Of a stretch of 64,000 nucleotides of DNA, positions 16,456-25,990 are shown piece after piece. Both the position numbers and the translations under genes were made by a program. A model generated the notes under the pieces. The model was not told the DNA's origin. It worked only from the letters and a program-made list of their open reading frames with translations, and did no database searches. Each line of letters starts with the position of its first letter. Within the stretch, counting starts at the first letter, position 1. Origin of the DNA: Mycobacterium sp. 852013-50091_SCH5140682. GTDB lineage: Bacteria > Actinomycetota > Actinomycetes > Mycobacteriales > Mycobacteriaceae. The stretch is from NCBI RefSeq assembly GCF_001665685.1, contig NZ_LZTB01000018.1, forward strand, positions 110,433-174,432, in the 5' to 3' direction.

Positions 16456-17775
16456 TCATCTCAACTGCTGGTATCGGCGCAGCGCCTCGAGTCGCTCCTC
16501 GGCGTGATCGACGATCGGGTCAGGGTAGTCCGCCGGGCGTGCAGCGCCGAGCTTGTGCACGTCGGCGACCTCGGCGAGCTCGGGCACCCACCGCCGGATG
16601 TACTCCCCGGCAGGATCGAACTTCGCGCCCTGCACGGTCGGGTTGAACACCCGGAAGTACGGCGCGGCGTCGGTGCCGCACCCGGCGACCCACTGCCAGC
16701 CGTGCTGATTGTTGGCGACATCGCCGTCGGTGAGCTGGTCGAGAAACCATCGCGCACCCCACTGCCACGGCAGGTGCAGGTCTTTGACCAGAAATGACGC
16801 CGCGATCATCCTGACCCGGTTGTGCATGAAGCCGGTCCGGGCGAGCTGACGCATCCCGGCATCGACGATCGGGAACCCCGTCACCCCGGCGGTCCAGGCG
16901 TCGAACATCCGCTGCGCGTCGGGGCCGTCGTCCACCTCGATCGATGCCAGCCCGCGGTTCCAGCTCTGCCAGGCGCTTTCCGGCCAGTGATGCAGCACCG
17001 TGGCGTAGAAGTCGCGAAAAGCCAACTCCCGCAGATATGCATCGGCGTCGGCGCCGAGATCGACCGCCATGGTGCGCGGGTGGATGGTGCCGAACTTCAG
17101 ATGGGCCGACATCCGGCTGGTGGTGTCGAGGTCGGGACGGTCGCGGTCGGTGGCGTAGCTGGGCAGCGACGTCCCGACGAACGCCCGCCACTGCGCCATG
17201 GCCGCGCGCTCACCTGCCGGCGCGTCAAGCTCGCTGGTGTCCGGGATCTCGGTGGCGCCCGGCAGCCCGGCCGGGTCGATCCACCGCGCCGAATCGGGAC
17301 CCGAGGCAGCAGGTGCGCGCCACCCGTGGTCGCGCCAGGCCCGGTAGTACGGCGTGAACACCTGATACGGCGTCCCGTCCTGCTTGCCGATGCGCCCTGG
17401 CGCAACCAGATAGGGCGAACCCGTCGCGCACAGCGGTACGTCGCCGAGTGCGGTTCGCACGGCGTCGTCGCGACTGCGCCCGAATGGCGAGAAGTCCTGC
17501 GAGATGTGCACCGCAGCCGCGCCGACAGCCCGGGCGAGGCGCGGGATCTGCTGCTCGGGCCTGCCGTGCACCACGAGGAACTTGCCGTCGAGGCGTGCCC
17601 GCAGCTCGTGCAGCGACCGGTAGAGGTAGCGCAGGCGACGGCTTCCCGACGATGCGATCAGCCGCGGGTCGAGCACGTAGCACGCGAGCACCTCGCCGTC
17701 GTCTTGCGCGGCTGCCAGCAGGGCGGGGTGGTCGGACAGGCGCAGATCCCGCCGGAACCACAGCAAGGTGGGCAT
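16456..17775 (-). CDS. phrB: Deoxyribodipyrimidine photolyase
   Basis: A 439-residue photolyase that uses FADH- and blue light to split cyclobutane pyrimidine dimers. It begins MPTLLWFRRDLRLSDHPAL, the N-terminal antenna-domain signature. The FAD/DNA-binding region carries ELAFRDFYATVLHHWP, then DAGMRQLARTGFMHNRVRM and LPWQWGARWFLDQLTDGDVANN, the family signature. ATG 17775 is the conserved start; a longer upstream frame is not supported. The gene is separated from its neighbours by short gaps and stands as its own unit, divergent from the RHH-like gene. Confidence 0.93.
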   Translation of the reverse strand: MPTLLWFRRDLRLSDHPALLAAAQDDGEVLACYVLDPRLIASSGSRRLRYLYRSLHELRARLDGKFLVVHGRPEQQIPRLARAVGAAAVHISQDFSPFGRSRDDAVRTALGDVPLCATGSPYLVAPGRIGKQDGTPYQVFTPYYRAWRDHGWRAPAASGPDSARWIDPAGLPGATEIPDTSELDAPAGERAAMAQWRAFVGTSLPSYATDRDRPDLDTTSRMSAHLKFGTIHPRTMAVDLGADADAYLRELAFRDFYATVLHHWPESAWQSWNRGLASIEVDDGPDAQRMFDAWTAGVTGFPIVDAGMRQLARTGFMHNRVRMIAASFLVKDLHLPWQWGARWFLDQLTDGDVANNQHGWQWVAGCGTDAAPYFRVFNPTVQGAKFDPAGEYIRRWVPELAEVADVHKLGAARPADYPDPIVDHAEERLEALRRYQQLR

Positions 17776-17845
17776 GCCTCCGATGGTGCCCGAACCGATG
17801 GGTCTGGAGCTCCGGGCAGCCGCCCCGCACCACGGTGACACTTGC

Positions 17846-17868
17846 GGTGACATCAAAATGATGTCACC
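17846..17868. promoter_or_regulatory. Perfect palindromic operator upstream of RHH-like gene
   Basis: GGTGACATCA (17846-17855) and TGATGTCACC (17859-17868) form a perfect 10-bp inverted repeat around AAA. A further GGTGACA lies at 17834-17840 and TGACACC at 17870-17876, touching the ATG at 17877. The site overlaps the promoter/5' end of a small DNA-binding protein gene, as expected for autoregulation. Confidence 0.7.
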
Positions 17869-17876
17869 ATGACACC

Positions 17877-18362
17877 ATGGATTTGCAGCCATATGTGGAC
17901 GCCGTCCGGCACGAACTGGCCGTGGCGGCCGCCGCGGGCGGCGCCGATGCCGAGGCTCTCGCGCAGCGGCTGACCGCGCCCCTGGACTCGGCCTTGCGGC
18001 TCGCACTGCTCGAAGCGCTCTCCGAGGCCGCCGAACAGATCACCCGCGACCTCGCGCCCGGAGCCGTGCATGTCCGACTCAACGGCAGGGATCCGGAATT
18101 CGCGGTCGAACTCCCCGAACCCACCGAGTCGGCCACGCCCACGGCGCCCTCGGCCGCCGACATTCCCGACGACGACGCGGGCGGCACCTGGCGCGTGACC
18201 CTGCGGCTTCCCGAGAACCTGCGCGCCGGCGTGGAGGCCGCGGCGCGCGGCGAAGGCATCTCGGTGAACGCGTGGCTGGTGCGCTCGGCGAGCGCGGGCC
18301 TCGGTGGATCCGCCGGTCGAACCCGCAGCGGCGGCAAATCTTTCAGCGGCTGGGTCCGCTGA
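17877..18362 (+). CDS. Arc/RHH-like DNA-binding protein (161 aa)
   Basis: The last ~60 residues (TWRVTLRLPENLRAGVEAAA...GISVNAWLVRSASAGL) read as a ribbon-helix-helix/HicB-type module: a beta strand with alternating polar residues followed by two helices. The N-terminal ~90 residues are Ala/Leu-rich helical and may mediate oligomerisation; an acidic Pro/Ala linker joins the two. A likely repressor. It lies next to a palindrome ending eight bases before its ATG and 23 bases before a DUF4097 gene. No toxin-like partner is seen, so this is not a classic toxin-antitoxin pair. Confidence 0.7.
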   Translation: MDLQPYVDAVRHELAVAAAAGGADAEALAQRLTAPLDSALRLALLEALSEAAEQITRDLAPGAVHVRLNGRDPEFAVELPEPTESATPTAPSAADIPDDDAGGTWRVTLRLPENLRAGVEAAARGEGISVNAWLVRSASAGLGGSAGRTRSGGKSFSGWVR

Positions 18363-18385
18363 ATCCAACCCGATAGGAGATCGAA

Positions 18386-19201
18386 GTGACCACATTTCAC
18401 ACACCAGAACCCATTTCGGCCGACGTCGAGGTGGTAGCCGGCGTCGTGCGCGTGAGTGCCTCAGACCGTGACGACACCATCGTCGAGGTCGCGCCCCGCG
18501 ACCCGAGCCGGCCCTCCGACGTCCGGATCGCCGAACAGGCACGCATCGACTACCGCGACGGCGCCCTGACGGTCAGCGCGGGCCGGCGAATCCTGTCGCT
18601 CGGGCGCGGGGGAGCGGTACGCATCGACATCGCCCTGCCCGCCGGGTCCCGGCTGAAGGTATCTTCGGCGTCGGCCGACACCGAGGCCGACGGCAGCTAC
18701 TCCGACTGCCGGTTCGCCACCGCCAGCGGCGACGTGCGCGTCGACACCGTGAGCGGAAACCTCAAGGCGGACAGCGCATCCGGCGACATCGCGATCGGCA
18801 GGCTGGTGGGTGACGCGCGCATCGCGACAGCGTCGGGCGACGCGCGCATCGACCACGTCGAGGGCGACGTGACATTCCAGGCGGCCAGCGGCAACCTCGG
18901 CGTCGGGACGTTACGCGGCAACCTGAAAGTCCGCGCGGCATCGGGATCTGTGACGGTCACCGTTGCCGCCGCCGGTGCGCTCGACGCACACACCAGCAGC
19001 GGCGAGGTCGAGGTCGGCATCCCGGAGGGCACCGCCGCCCGACTGGAACTCACCACCGGATCCGGTGCCGTCGACAACCGACTGGCGGCCTCCGACGGAC
19101 CGGCCGCCGGCGATGAAACCCTGATCGTGCACGCCCGCACCGGCTCCGGTGACATCTCGATCCGCCGCGCGACGTCCGCGCCTGCCGGGCTCAACCCCTA
19201 G
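18386..19201 (+). CDS. DUF4097 beta-helix protein with SASGD repeats
   Basis: A 271-residue protein built of short imperfect repeats containing SASGD, TASGD, AASGN and TSSGE from about residue 90 onward, with spacing of about 15-20 residues. This is the pattern of DUF4097/LiaG-like right-handed beta-solenoids. No signal peptide or TM segment is visible, so it may act in the cytoplasm. GAGATCGAAGTG places GTG 18386 with a fair ribosome site. It is co-transcribed with the RHH-like gene, so the two likely work together. The 3' end overlaps the convergent Ddn-like gene by four bases. Confidence 0.78.
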   Translation: MTTFHTPEPISADVEVVAGVVRVSASDRDDTIVEVAPRDPSRPSDVRIAEQARIDYRDGALTVSAGRRILSLGRGGAVRIDIALPAGSRLKVSSASADTEADGSYSDCRFATASGDVRVDTVSGNLKADSASGDIAIGRLVGDARIATASGDARIDHVEGDVTFQAASGNLGVGTLRGNLKVRAASGSVTVTVAAAGALDAHTSSGEVEVGIPEGTAARLELTTGSGAVDNRLAASDGPAAGDETLIVHARTGSGDISIRRATSAPAGLNP

Positions 19202-19638
19202 TCCGGGTCGAACCGGAACACCGTCAATCGTCCTGCCAGCGCCTCGAATTCGTCAGGTGTGCCGTCGACCACCAGGCCGCTGCGCTTGGCGAAACCGACG
19301 CCGACCGGCACCTTCACCGCGAACGTGCGCAAGATCGGGCGGGCCTCTGCGGGGCTGAGCTCGACGATGCGGACCCGGCGCGAACGCCGTCCTCGGGTGA
19401 GGGTGCCTGCCCCGGCGGCCCTGGCGTTGGCCGCCCAGTCCGACCCCGGATAGCCGGCCACGGTGTACAGGTCTCCGTCGTGGTCGAACGGGGTCATCGG
19501 AGTGCTGCGGGGTTGTCCGGTGCGGCGGCCCGGCACGGTCAGCACCATGGCAGGCCCGGTCGGAATCCCCAGGCGTTGCACCGCCATCATCACCTTGTTC
19601 ATCGGCTTGAGCCAGCGGGGTGGGTTGGGTTCGGACAT
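19198..19638 (-). CDS. Deazaflavin (F420)-dependent nitroreductase-like protein (Ddn family)
   Basis: A 146-residue split-barrel protein of the Ddn/FDOR type. The motif TVPGRRTGQPRSTPMTPF (phosphate/F420-binding strand), YTVAGYPGSDWAANARA and the TRGRRSRRVRIVEL strand are characteristic. It should bind reduced F420 and reduce quinones or related acceptors. The basic N-terminus PRWLKPMNKVMMAVQRLG suggests membrane association, as in Ddn. It is followed leftwards by the convergent DUF4097 gene and preceded by the NmrA gene ten bases away, so it may share that gene's transcript. Confidence 0.86.
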   Translation of the reverse strand: MSEPNPPRWLKPMNKVMMAVQRLGIPTGPAMVLTVPGRRTGQPRSTPMTPFDHDGDLYTVAGYPGSDWAANARAAGAGTLTRGRRSRRVRIVELSPAEARPILRTFAVKVPVGVGFAKRSGLVVDGTPDEFEALAGRLTVFRFDPD

Positions 19639-19648
19639 CGTCGCTCCT

Positions 19649-20494
19649 CTACTCGGAGATGAACCGGTCGCGGTTGTCCGCGGCCCAGCGGACGAAAGGT
19701 GTTGCGGGACGGCCGAGAATCTTGTCCACCTCGTGGGTGACCAGAGCCGGCCTGCCGACGGTCTCGGCCAGCAGCGCCAGATACGCGTCGGCGAACGCGG
19801 CCGGGAAGCCGACCGCGCGGAACCGATCGCGCACCGCGGCGGGCGGCACCTCGTGGTAGCGCAGCGGCCGGCCCAGCGCCGTGCCGAGGGCGACGACCAG
19901 CTCGGCGTTGGTCAGCGCTTCCGGCCCGGTCAGCGGAATACGTTGCCCGACAAGGTCGTCAGTGATCAGGGCGGTTGCCGCGACGGCCGCGATGTCGGCA
20001 TCGGCGATCACGGCGATCGACGCGTCGGCATAGGGCCCGCTCACCACATCGCCTGCGGCGAGCTGCGGCGCCCACATACCCGCGAAGTTGGACGCGAAGA
20101 TCGTCGGCCGCAGGCTCACCCATTCCAGGCCCGACGCCACCGCCACGTGTTCGCATTCGCGGTTGCGGTCGCCGCGCACCCGAGACGGCTGGCGGGCATC
20201 GTCGTCATCGGCATTGATCGCCGACAGTGCGACCAGCCGACGTACGCCCGCGGAGCGGGCCTGTTCGACCGTCGCGGCGAGCTCGGCGCCCAGCGCGCGG
20301 GAATTGAGAAAGACGGCGTCGGCCCCGGCGAGCCCGGCCGCCGCCGTCGGCACCACCTCGACCGCCGCGGGAAAGCCCGCGGTCGCCGGATGCCTGCTGA
20401 CGGCGCGTACCCGTGCGCCCGCGCTGACGAGTTCGGAAACGAGTGGACGCCCGACGTTGCCGGTGGCGCCCGTGACGAGAATGGTTGTGTTCAT
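19649..20494 (-). CDS. NmrA/NAD(P)H-azoreductase-like Rossmann protein
   Basis: A 281-residue atypical SDR. It begins MNTTILVTGATGNVGRPLV (G-x-x-G-x-x-G) and includes LVALSAINADDDD and WVSLRPTIFASNF, typical of NmrA/azoreductase-like proteins. The catalytic Tyr-Lys pair of classical SDRs is not apparent. It is divergent from an ECF41/SigJ-like sigma gene. ECF41 sigma factors are known to sit beside, and switch on, genes for oxidoreductases, epimerases or carboxymuconolactone decarboxylases. A matching promoter lies nine bases before its ATG at 20494. It is likely the sigma factor's main target. Confidence 0.85.
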   Translation of the reverse strand: MNTTILVTGATGNVGRPLVSELVSAGARVRAVSRHPATAGFPAAVEVVPTAAAGLAGADAVFLNSRALGAELAATVEQARSAGVRRLVALSAINADDDDARQPSRVRGDRNRECEHVAVASGLEWVSLRPTIFASNFAGMWAPQLAAGDVVSGPYADASIAVIADADIAAVAATALITDDLVGQRIPLTGPEALTNAELVVALGTALGRPLRYHEVPPAAVRDRFRAVGFPAAFADAYLALLAETVGRPALVTHEVDKILGRPATPFVRWAADNRDRFISE

Positions 20495-20503
20495 GCGATC
20501 AAG

Positions 20504-20530
20504 GACGGGGCGGTTCCCGGAAAAGTTACA
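20504..20530 (-). promoter_or_regulatory. ECF41-type promoter for the NmrA gene
   Basis: On the minus strand TGTAACT (20530-20524), 16 bases, then CGTC (20507-20504). This fits the ECF41 consensus I know, TGTCACA-N16-CGTC, at 5 of 7 plus 4 of 4 positions. Nine bases separate CGTC from the ATG at 20494, so the transcript would be leaderless or nearly so. Confidence 0.68.
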
Positions 20531-20540
20531 GCGCCGCGGG

Positions 20541-20567
20541 CGTAACTTTCCGGGCAGGCATTTCGTC
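20541..20567 (+). promoter_or_regulatory. ECF41-type promoter for the sigma factor gene
   Basis: CGTAACT (20541-20547), 16 bases, CGTC (20564-20567), with ATG at 20576. It shares GTAACT-N16-CGTC with the opposite-strand promoter. The two -35 elements are the arms of an inverted repeat (20516-20529 and 20542-20554). This implies autoregulation and a leaderless mRNA. Confidence 0.62.
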
Positions 20568-20575
20568 GTAACGGC

Positions 20576-21436
20576 ATGAACGATGCACTGATCGAGGCGG
20601 CGTGGCGGGAGCACCGCCCCTACCTGATCAACCTCTGCTACCAGATGCTCGGCGACATCGGTGAGGCCGAAGATGTTGCGCAGGAAGCGTTTCTGCGGCT
20701 GGCGCGCAGAGACGCCGGGCAGCTCGACGACATCCGCGCCTGGCTGACCGTGGTTGCCGGACGACTCTGCCTGGACCAGGTGCGCTCGGCGCGGGCGCGT
20801 CTCGAGCAGCCCGGGCCGGTCGAGACGACCGCATCGTCGGAGCCCGACCCGGCCGACCGCGCCACGCTCGACGACCAGGTGCGCACGGCGTTGTTCGAGG
20901 TTCTCAACCGGCTCAGCCCGGGGGAGCGGGTCGCGTTCGTGCTGCACGACGTGTTCGCGGTGCCGTTCGACGAGATCGCCGAAACGGTCGGCAGGCCGGT
21001 CGGGACGTGCAGGCAACTGGCCCGGCGGGCCCGGATCAAGTTCGCGGATGTCGCACCCCATCGGGCCGACGACTACGCCGAGGCAGGCATCACCGTCGAC
21101 GAGCACCGCGTCGTACTCGAGAAGTTCATCGCCGCCTGCGCCAACGGCGACGTCCTGGCGCTCGGCGCCGTGCTCGACCCCAGCGTGTGGGGAGTGGGCA
21201 CCATCCTGGCCGATCCCGCGCCGCCGCAGCAGATCAACCATGGTCGCGACGCCGTTGCCACCAACCTGCTGCTCTACCTCGGACCCGGCGCCACGCTTGT
21301 CGGCGGCCCCGCGGGCGAACCGGTGCTGCTCGCGTACGCCGACCGCAGGCTCTTCGCGGTGGTCGTACTGACAATCCGGGACGGCCTGGTGCTCAAGATC
21401 GACGCGACTGCCGACCCGTCGGCGCGCAACCGGTAG
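20576..21436 (+). CDS. ECF sigma factor with SnoaL-like C-terminus (SigJ/ECF41-like)
   Basis: A 286-residue extracytoplasmic-function sigma factor. Region 2 is [30 protein letters not shown]; region 4 is [44 protein letters not shown]. From about residue 175 a SnoaL/NTF2-like domain follows ([22 protein letters not shown]...), as in SigJ and ECF41 factors, where it replaces a separate anti-sigma factor. The linker motif W-L-P-E-P of many ECF41 proteins is not seen, so it may be a neighbouring subgroup. It reads out 43 bases before dxr and could add read-through to that operon. Confidence 0.9.
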   Translation: MNDALIEAAWREHRPYLINLCYQMLGDIGEAEDVAQEAFLRLARRDAGQLDDIRAWLTVVAGRLCLDQVRSARARLEQPGPVETTASSEPDPADRATLDDQVRTALFEVLNRLSPGERVAFVLHDVFAVPFDEIAETVGRPVGTCRQLARRARIKFADVAPHRADDYAEAGITVDEHRVVLEKFIAACANGDVLALGAVLDPSVWGVGTILADPAPPQQINHGRDAVATNLLLYLGPGATLVGGPAGEPVLLAYADRRLFAVVVLTIRDGLVLKIDATADPSARNR

Positions 21437-21479
21437 CCGGTGGTTGGGGCAGGCACCTGCGGCGCGGCACAATGTAGCG

Positions 21480-22691
21480 GTGACGGGATCCGGCGAGCAG
21501 GAGCGAAGCGACCAGGGGAATACGGCGCGGCTGCGCGTGCTGGTTCTCGGCAGTACTGGGTCTATCGGCACACAGGCACTGGAGGTCATCGCCGCCAACC
21601 CCGACCGCTTCGAAGTGGTGGGCCTGGCCGCAGGCGGCGGTAACCCCGAGTTGCTCGCGGCGCAACGCGCCGCAACAGGCGTCACCAGCGTCGCTGTCGC
21701 CGATCCGGCCGCCGCGGCGCACATCGGTGACGTCACCTACAGCGGCCCCGACGCCGTCACCCACCTCGTTGAGAACACCGAGGCCGACGTCGTCCTCAAC
21801 GCACTGGTCGGGGCGCTCGGCCTGAAACCCACGCTGGCCGCGTTGGCCACGGGCGCCCGGCTGGCGCTGGCCAACAAGGAGTCGCTGGTAGCAGGCGGTC
21901 CGCTGGTGCTCAAGGCGGCCGCGCCGGGCCAGATCGTGCCGGTCGACTCCGAACACTCGGCGATGGCGCAGTGCCTGCGTGGCGGCGCCCCCGAGGAGGT
22001 CGCCAAGATCGTGCTCACCGCCTCGGGCGGTCCGTTCCTCGGCTGGTCGGCGACCGACCTCGACGGCGTGACCCCTGAACAGGCAGGCAAGCATCCGACC
22101 TGGTCGATGGGGCCGATGAACACGCTCAACTCGGCGACCCTGGTCAACAAGGGCCTGGAACTCATCGAGACCCACCTGCTGTTCGGCATCGACTACGACC
22201 GCATCGAGGTGGTGGTGCACCCGCAGTCGATCGTGCACTCGATGGCGACGTTCACCGACGGCTCCACCCTGGCCCAGGCCAGCCCGCCGGACATGAAACT
22301 GCCGATTGCGCTGGCCCTCGGCTGGCCGGCCCGGGTACCCGGCGCGGCAGCCGCCTGCGATTTCACCACTGCGTCGACCTGGGAGTTCCTGCCGCTGGAC
22401 AACGAGGTGTTCCCCGCCGTGGACCTCGCGCGGCACGCGGGCAAAGGTGGTGGCTGCCTGACCGCGGTCTACAACGCGGCAAACGAAGAGGCGGCCGAGG
22501 CGTTCCTGGACGGACGCATCCGGTTCCCGGCGATCGTGCAAACCGTCGGTGACGTGTTGCACGCTGCCGACCAGTGGGCCGCCGAACCCGCTACCGTGGA
22601 AGACGTACTCGACGCACAACGCTGGGCCAGGGAGCAGGCGCAGCGGGCCGTCGAGCGGGAATCCACCAGAAGAGGTCTCGTCAACAAATGA
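21480..22691 (+). CDS. dxr: 1-deoxy-D-xylulose-5-phosphate reductoisomerase
   Basis: A 403-residue DXR, the second enzyme of the MEP isoprenoid pathway, converting DXP to MEP with NADPH (fosmidomycin target). The N-terminal motif [13 protein letters not shown] binds [15 protein letters not shown] and [13 protein letters not shown] carry metal/substrate ligands, and [10 protein letters not shown] is the flexible loop. GTG 21480 is preferred because it keeps a short mycobacterial-type leader; a TTG at 21444 lacks a ribosome site. The stop overlaps the ATG of rip1, forming the conserved dxr-rip1-ispG operon (Rv2870c-Rv2868c order). Confidence 0.95.
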   Translation: MTGSGEQERSDQGNTARLRVLVLGSTGSIGTQALEVIAANPDRFEVVGLAAGGGNPELLAAQRAATGVTSVAVADPAAAAHIGDVTYSGPDAVTHLVENTEADVVLNALVGALGLKPTLAALATGARLALANKESLVAGGPLVLKAAAPGQIVPVDSEHSAMAQCLRGGAPEEVAKIVLTASGGPFLGWSATDLDGVTPEQAGKHPTWSMGPMNTLNSATLVNKGLELIETHLLFGIDYDRIEVVVHPQSIVHSMATFTDGSTLAQASPPDMKLPIALALGWPARVPGAAAACDFTTASTWEFLPLDNEVFPAVDLARHAGKGGGCLTAVYNAANEEAAEAFLDGRIRFPAIVQTVGDVLHAADQWAAEPATVEDVLDAQRWAREQAQRAVERESTRRGLVNK

Positions 22692-23914
22692 TGTTCGCAC
22701 TGGGTATCGCGGCGTTCGCGCTGGCCATCCTGGTCTCGGTGGCCCTGCACGAATGCGGCCACATGTGGATCGCGCGGGCCACCGGGATGAAGGTCCGGCG
22801 GTACTTCGTCGGCTTCGGCCCCACGCTGTGGTCGACCAAGCGTCCCAACGCGCTGGGCGAGACGGAATACGGCATCAAGGCCATCCCGCTGGGCGGATTC
22901 TGCGACATCGCCGGTATGACGTCGATGGACGAGATCGCGCCCGAGGACCGGCCGTACGCGATGTACCGGCAGAAGGTGTGGAAGCGCGTCGCGGTGCTCT
23001 TCGCCGGGCCCGCCATGAACTTCATCATCGGACTGGTGCTGATCTACGGCATCGCGGTGGTCTGGGGCCTGCCCAACCTGCACGCGCCAACCGGTGCCGT
23101 CGTCGGTGAAACCGGCTGTCTGACAAGCGAAGTCAGCAAGGGACACCAGGGGCCCTGCATCGGCCCCAGCCCAGCCGCGCAGGCGGGTATCAAGCCCGGC
23201 GACACCGTGGTCAAGGTCGGCGACCAGGACGTGAAGACCTTCGCCGAGATGGCCGCCGCAGTGCGCAAGGCCACCGGCCCGACCCAGATCACCGTGGAAC
23301 GCGACGGCAAGCCGATCACCACCACCGTCGACGTCGCCCAGACCCAGCGCTTCATCGCCAAGGACGGCTCCAGCGAGGCGACCCCGGCCCAGGTCGGAGC
23401 CATCGGCGTGAGCGCGGCCCAGTTCGGCCCCACGCAGTACAACGCGCTGTCGGCGGTTCCCGCGACGTTCACCTTCACCGGCGACCTCTCGGTCGAGCTG
23501 GGCAAGTCGCTGGCGAAGATCCCGACCAAGGTCGGCGCGCTCGTGCACTCCATCGGTGGCGGGCAGCGCGATCCCGAAACCCCCATCAGCGTCGTCGGCG
23601 CGAGCATCATCGGCGGTGAGACCGTCGAGGCCGGGCTCTGGGTGGCGTTCTGGTTCTTCCTGGCCCAGCTGAACTTCGTGCTGGGCGCGGTGAACCTGGT
23701 GCCGCTGCTGCCGTTCGACGGCGGGCACATCGCCGTCGCCACTTACGAGAAGCTCCGCAACATGATCCGTTCGGCTCGCGGCAAAGTCGCCGCCGGGCCG
23801 GTCAATTACCTCAAGCTCATGCCTGCCACGTACGTGGTGCTCGCGGTCGTGGTCGGCTACATGCTGCTGACCGTCACCGCGGACCTGGTCAACCCGCTCA
23901 GCATCTTCCAGTAA
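22688..23914 (+). CDS. rip1: Site-2 zinc metalloprotease Rip1 (RseP family)
   Basis: A 408-residue intramembrane protease that cleaves anti-sigma factors and other membrane proteins. TM1 contains HECGH, the zinc-binding HExx[11 protein letters not shown] is the membrane-reentrant beta loop. A PDZ domain (about residues 165-250, with [17 protein letters not shown]) follows, and the third TM has [12 protein letters not shown] carrying the third zinc ligand Asp. Start ATG 22688 (or 22691, tandem ATGATG) overlaps the dxr stop. Known for M. tuberculosis Rip1: it acts in cell-envelope and metal stress responses through several anti-sigma factors. Confidence 0.95.
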   Translation: MMFALGIAAFALAILVSVALHECGHMWIARATGMKVRRYFVGFGPTLWSTKRPNALGETEYGIKAIPLGGFCDIAGMTSMDEIAPEDRPYAMYRQKVWKRVAVLFAGPAMNFIIGLVLIYGIAVVWGLPNLHAPTGAVVGETGCLTSEVSKGHQGPCIGPSPAAQAGIKPGDTVVKVGDQDVKTFAEMAAAVRKATGPTQITVERDGKPITTTVDVAQTQRFIAKDGSSEATPAQVGAIGVSAAQFGPTQYNALSAVPATFTFTGDLSVELGKSLAKIPTKVGALVHSIGGGQRDPETPISVVGASIIGGETVEAGLWVAFWFFLAQLNFVLGAVNLVPLLPFDGGHIAVATYEKLRNMIRSARGKVAAGPVNYLKLMPATYVVLAVVVGYMLLTVTADLVNPLSIFQ

Positions 23915-23924
23915 GAGAGGCACC

Positions 23925-25079
23925 GTGACATCGATCGGTTTGGGTATGCCCGCCCCGCCACCGCCCGTGCTTGCGCCCCGGCGCAAGACCCGCCAACTCA
24001 TGGTGGGCAACGTCGGCGTCGGGAGCGATCACCCGATCGCCGTGCAGTCCATGTGCACCACCAAGACCCATGACGTCAACTCGACACTGCAGCAGATCGC
24101 CGAGCTGACCGCGTCGGGCTGCGACATCGTGCGGGTGGCCTGCCCCCGGCAAGAGGACGCCGACGCGCTCGCCGAGATTGCCCGGCACAGCCAGATCCCG
24201 GTGATCGCCGACATCCACTTCCAGCCCAAGTACATCTTCGCCGCGATCGACGCGGGGTGTGCGGCCGTCCGCGTCAATCCGGGCAACATCAAGGAGTTCG
24301 ACGGCCGGGTCAAGGAGGTCGCCAAGGCGGCAGGCGACGCGGGCATCCCGATCCGCATCGGGGTCAACGCAGGCTCACTCGACCCGCGGTTGCTGAAGAA
24401 ATACGGCAAGGCCACCCCGGAGGCCCTGGTCGAATCCGCGTTGTGGGAAGCCTCGTTGTTCGAAGAACACGGCTACGGCGACATCAAGATCTCGGTCAAG
24501 CACAACGACCCGGTGATCATGGTGGAGGCCTACCGCCAGCTGGCGGCGCAATGCGATTACCCGCTGCACCTCGGCGTCACCGAGGCGGGCCCGGCATTCC
24601 AGGGCACCATCAAGAGCGCGGTGGCGTTCGGAGCGCTGCTCAGCGAAGGTATCGGCGACACCATCCGCGTGTCGCTGTCGGCTCCGCCCGCCGAAGAGGT
24701 CAAGGTCGGCAATCAGATCCTGGAGTCGCTCAACCTGCGGCCGCGCGGCCTGGAGATCGTGTCGTGCCCGTCGTGCGGGCGAGCGCAGGTCGACGTGTAC
24801 ACGCTGGCCAACGCGGTGAGCGCGGGCCTGGACGGGCTCGAGGTGCCGCTGCGGGTGGCCGTGATGGGATGTGTCGTCAACGGCCCCGGCGAGGCGCGCG
24901 AGGCCGACCTGGGTGTGGCGTCCGGCAACGGCAAGGGCCAGATCTTCGTCAAGGGCGAGGTCATCAAAACCGTGCCAGAGGCACAGATCGTCGAGACGCT
25001 GATCGAAGAGGCGATGCGACTTGCCGAGCAACAGGGTTCGGGTGATGCGAGCGGTTCCCCGGTGGTGACCGTAAGCTGA
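23925..25079 (+). CDS. ispG: 4-hydroxy-3-methylbut-2-en-1-yl diphosphate synthase (GcpE)
   Basis: A 384-residue IspG, the [4Fe-4S] enzyme that converts MEcPP to HMBPP in the MEP pathway. It opens with [23 protein letters not shown], the TIM-barrel N-terminus. Iron-sulfur ligands are visible as SCPSCGRAQ (two Cys) and CVVNGPGEA (third Cys), with the final Glu in GPGE. GTG 23925 follows AGAGAGG. It is third in the operon behind dxr and rip1, so two MEP enzymes flank a membrane protease, as in M. tuberculosis. Confidence 0.95.
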   Translation: MTSIGLGMPAPPPPVLAPRRKTRQLMVGNVGVGSDHPIAVQSMCTTKTHDVNSTLQQIAELTASGCDIVRVACPRQEDADALAEIARHSQIPVIADIHFQPKYIFAAIDAGCAAVRVNPGNIKEFDGRVKEVAKAAGDAGIPIRIGVNAGSLDPRLLKKYGKATPEALVESALWEASLFEEHGYGDIKISVKHNDPVIMVEAYRQLAAQCDYPLHLGVTEAGPAFQGTIKSAVAFGALLSEGIGDTIRVSLSAPPAEEVKVGNQILESLNLRPRGLEIVSCPSCGRAQVDVYTLANAVSAGLDGLEVPLRVAVMGCVVNGPGEAREADLGVASGNGKGQIFVKGEVIKTVPEAQIVETLIEEAMRLAEQQGSGDASGSPVVTVS

Positions 25080-25135
25080 ACGTGACCTTGTGAGCAGGGT
25101 CACCACCGCCCCGGGTTGAGCAGAGAGAATCGCCG

Positions 25136-25990
25136 ATGTCGGCTCCGCCAATTTTCCGCCTCGTCGACGAGCGACGGGTATCGGTAGCGCGCGATGCCGC
25201 CGCCGTGCTGCAGGTGCTCGACGAAGATCCGGTCGGATCGTGCATGGTGGCCTCGCGCGTCGCCGAGTTCGGGGTCGAACCCGGCGCGATCGGCGGCGAG
25301 CTGTGGACGCGGCGGCATGTCACCGAATCACTCTGTTACGCAGGCCCCAATCTGATCCCGTTGCGCGGCAGCCTCGATGACCTCAAGGCGTTTTCCGACA
25401 AGGCGATGAGTGTGCCGCGCCGGTGCTCGTCGCTGGTGGGGCACGCACAGTTGGTGTTGCCGATGTGGCAGCGTTTGGAATCGGTGTGGGGTACCGCCCG
25501 CGACGTGCGCGAGCAGCAGCCGTTACTGGCATTGACCGCCATGCCGCAGTGCCCGATCGACCCGGCGGTGCGGCCCGTGCGGATGGAAGAGCTCGACGCC
25601 TATCTGGTGGCCGCGATCGACATGTTCATCGGTGAGGTCGGTGTCGATCCGCGGTTGGGCGACGGCGGCCGCGGATATCGCCGTCGCATTGCGGGGCTGA
25701 TCGCGGCGGGGCGGGCCTGGGCCCGATTCGAACGCGGCGAAGTGGTGTTCAAGGCCGAAATCGGTTCGCAGTCACCAGGTGTCGGTCAGATCCAGGGTGT
25801 CTGGGTGCGCCCGGATTGGCGCGGTCACGGCCTGGGCACCGCGGGCACGGCAGCGTTGGCCGCAGCGGTGGTCGCCTCGGGTCGCATCGCCAGTCTCTAC
25901 GTCAACGACTACAACACGGTCGCGCGCGCCACCTATGCGCGGATCGGTTTCGATCAGGTCGGCGTTTTCGCGACCGTGCTGATGGACTGA
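25136..25990 (+). CDS. GNAT N-acetyltransferase with DUF4081 N-terminus (Rv2867c-like)
   Basis: A 284-residue protein. The N-terminal half (from FRLVDERRVSVARDAAAVLQVL) is DUF4081-like. The C-terminal GNAT domain has GQIQGVWVRPDWRGHGLGTAGTAALA, where R-G-H-G-L-G is the acetyl-CoA pyrophosphate loop, and the final strand SLYVNDYNTVARATYARIGF. The acceptor is unknown. It follows ispG with a 56-base gap, as in the conserved block, and may be co-transcribed. Confidence 0.85.
   Translation: MSAPPIFRLVDERRVSVARDAAAVLQVLDEDPVGSCMVASRVAEFGVEPGAIGGELWTRRHVTESLCYAGPNLIPLRGSLDDLKAFSDKAMSVPRRCSSLVGHAQLVLPMWQRLESVWGTARDVREQQPLLALTAMPQCPIDPAVRPVRMEELDAYLVAAIDMFIGEVGVDPRLGDGGRGYRRRIAGLIAAGRAWARFERGEVVFKAEIGSQSPGVGQIQGVWVRPDWRGHGLGTAGTAALAAAVVASGRIASLYVNDYNTVARATYARIGFDQVGVFATVLMD

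Noticed and set aside
17877..19201. Toxin-antitoxin reading of the RHH-like/DUF4097 pair
   Set aside because: The second protein is a repeat beta-solenoid of 271 residues with no toxin motif, larger than usual toxins.
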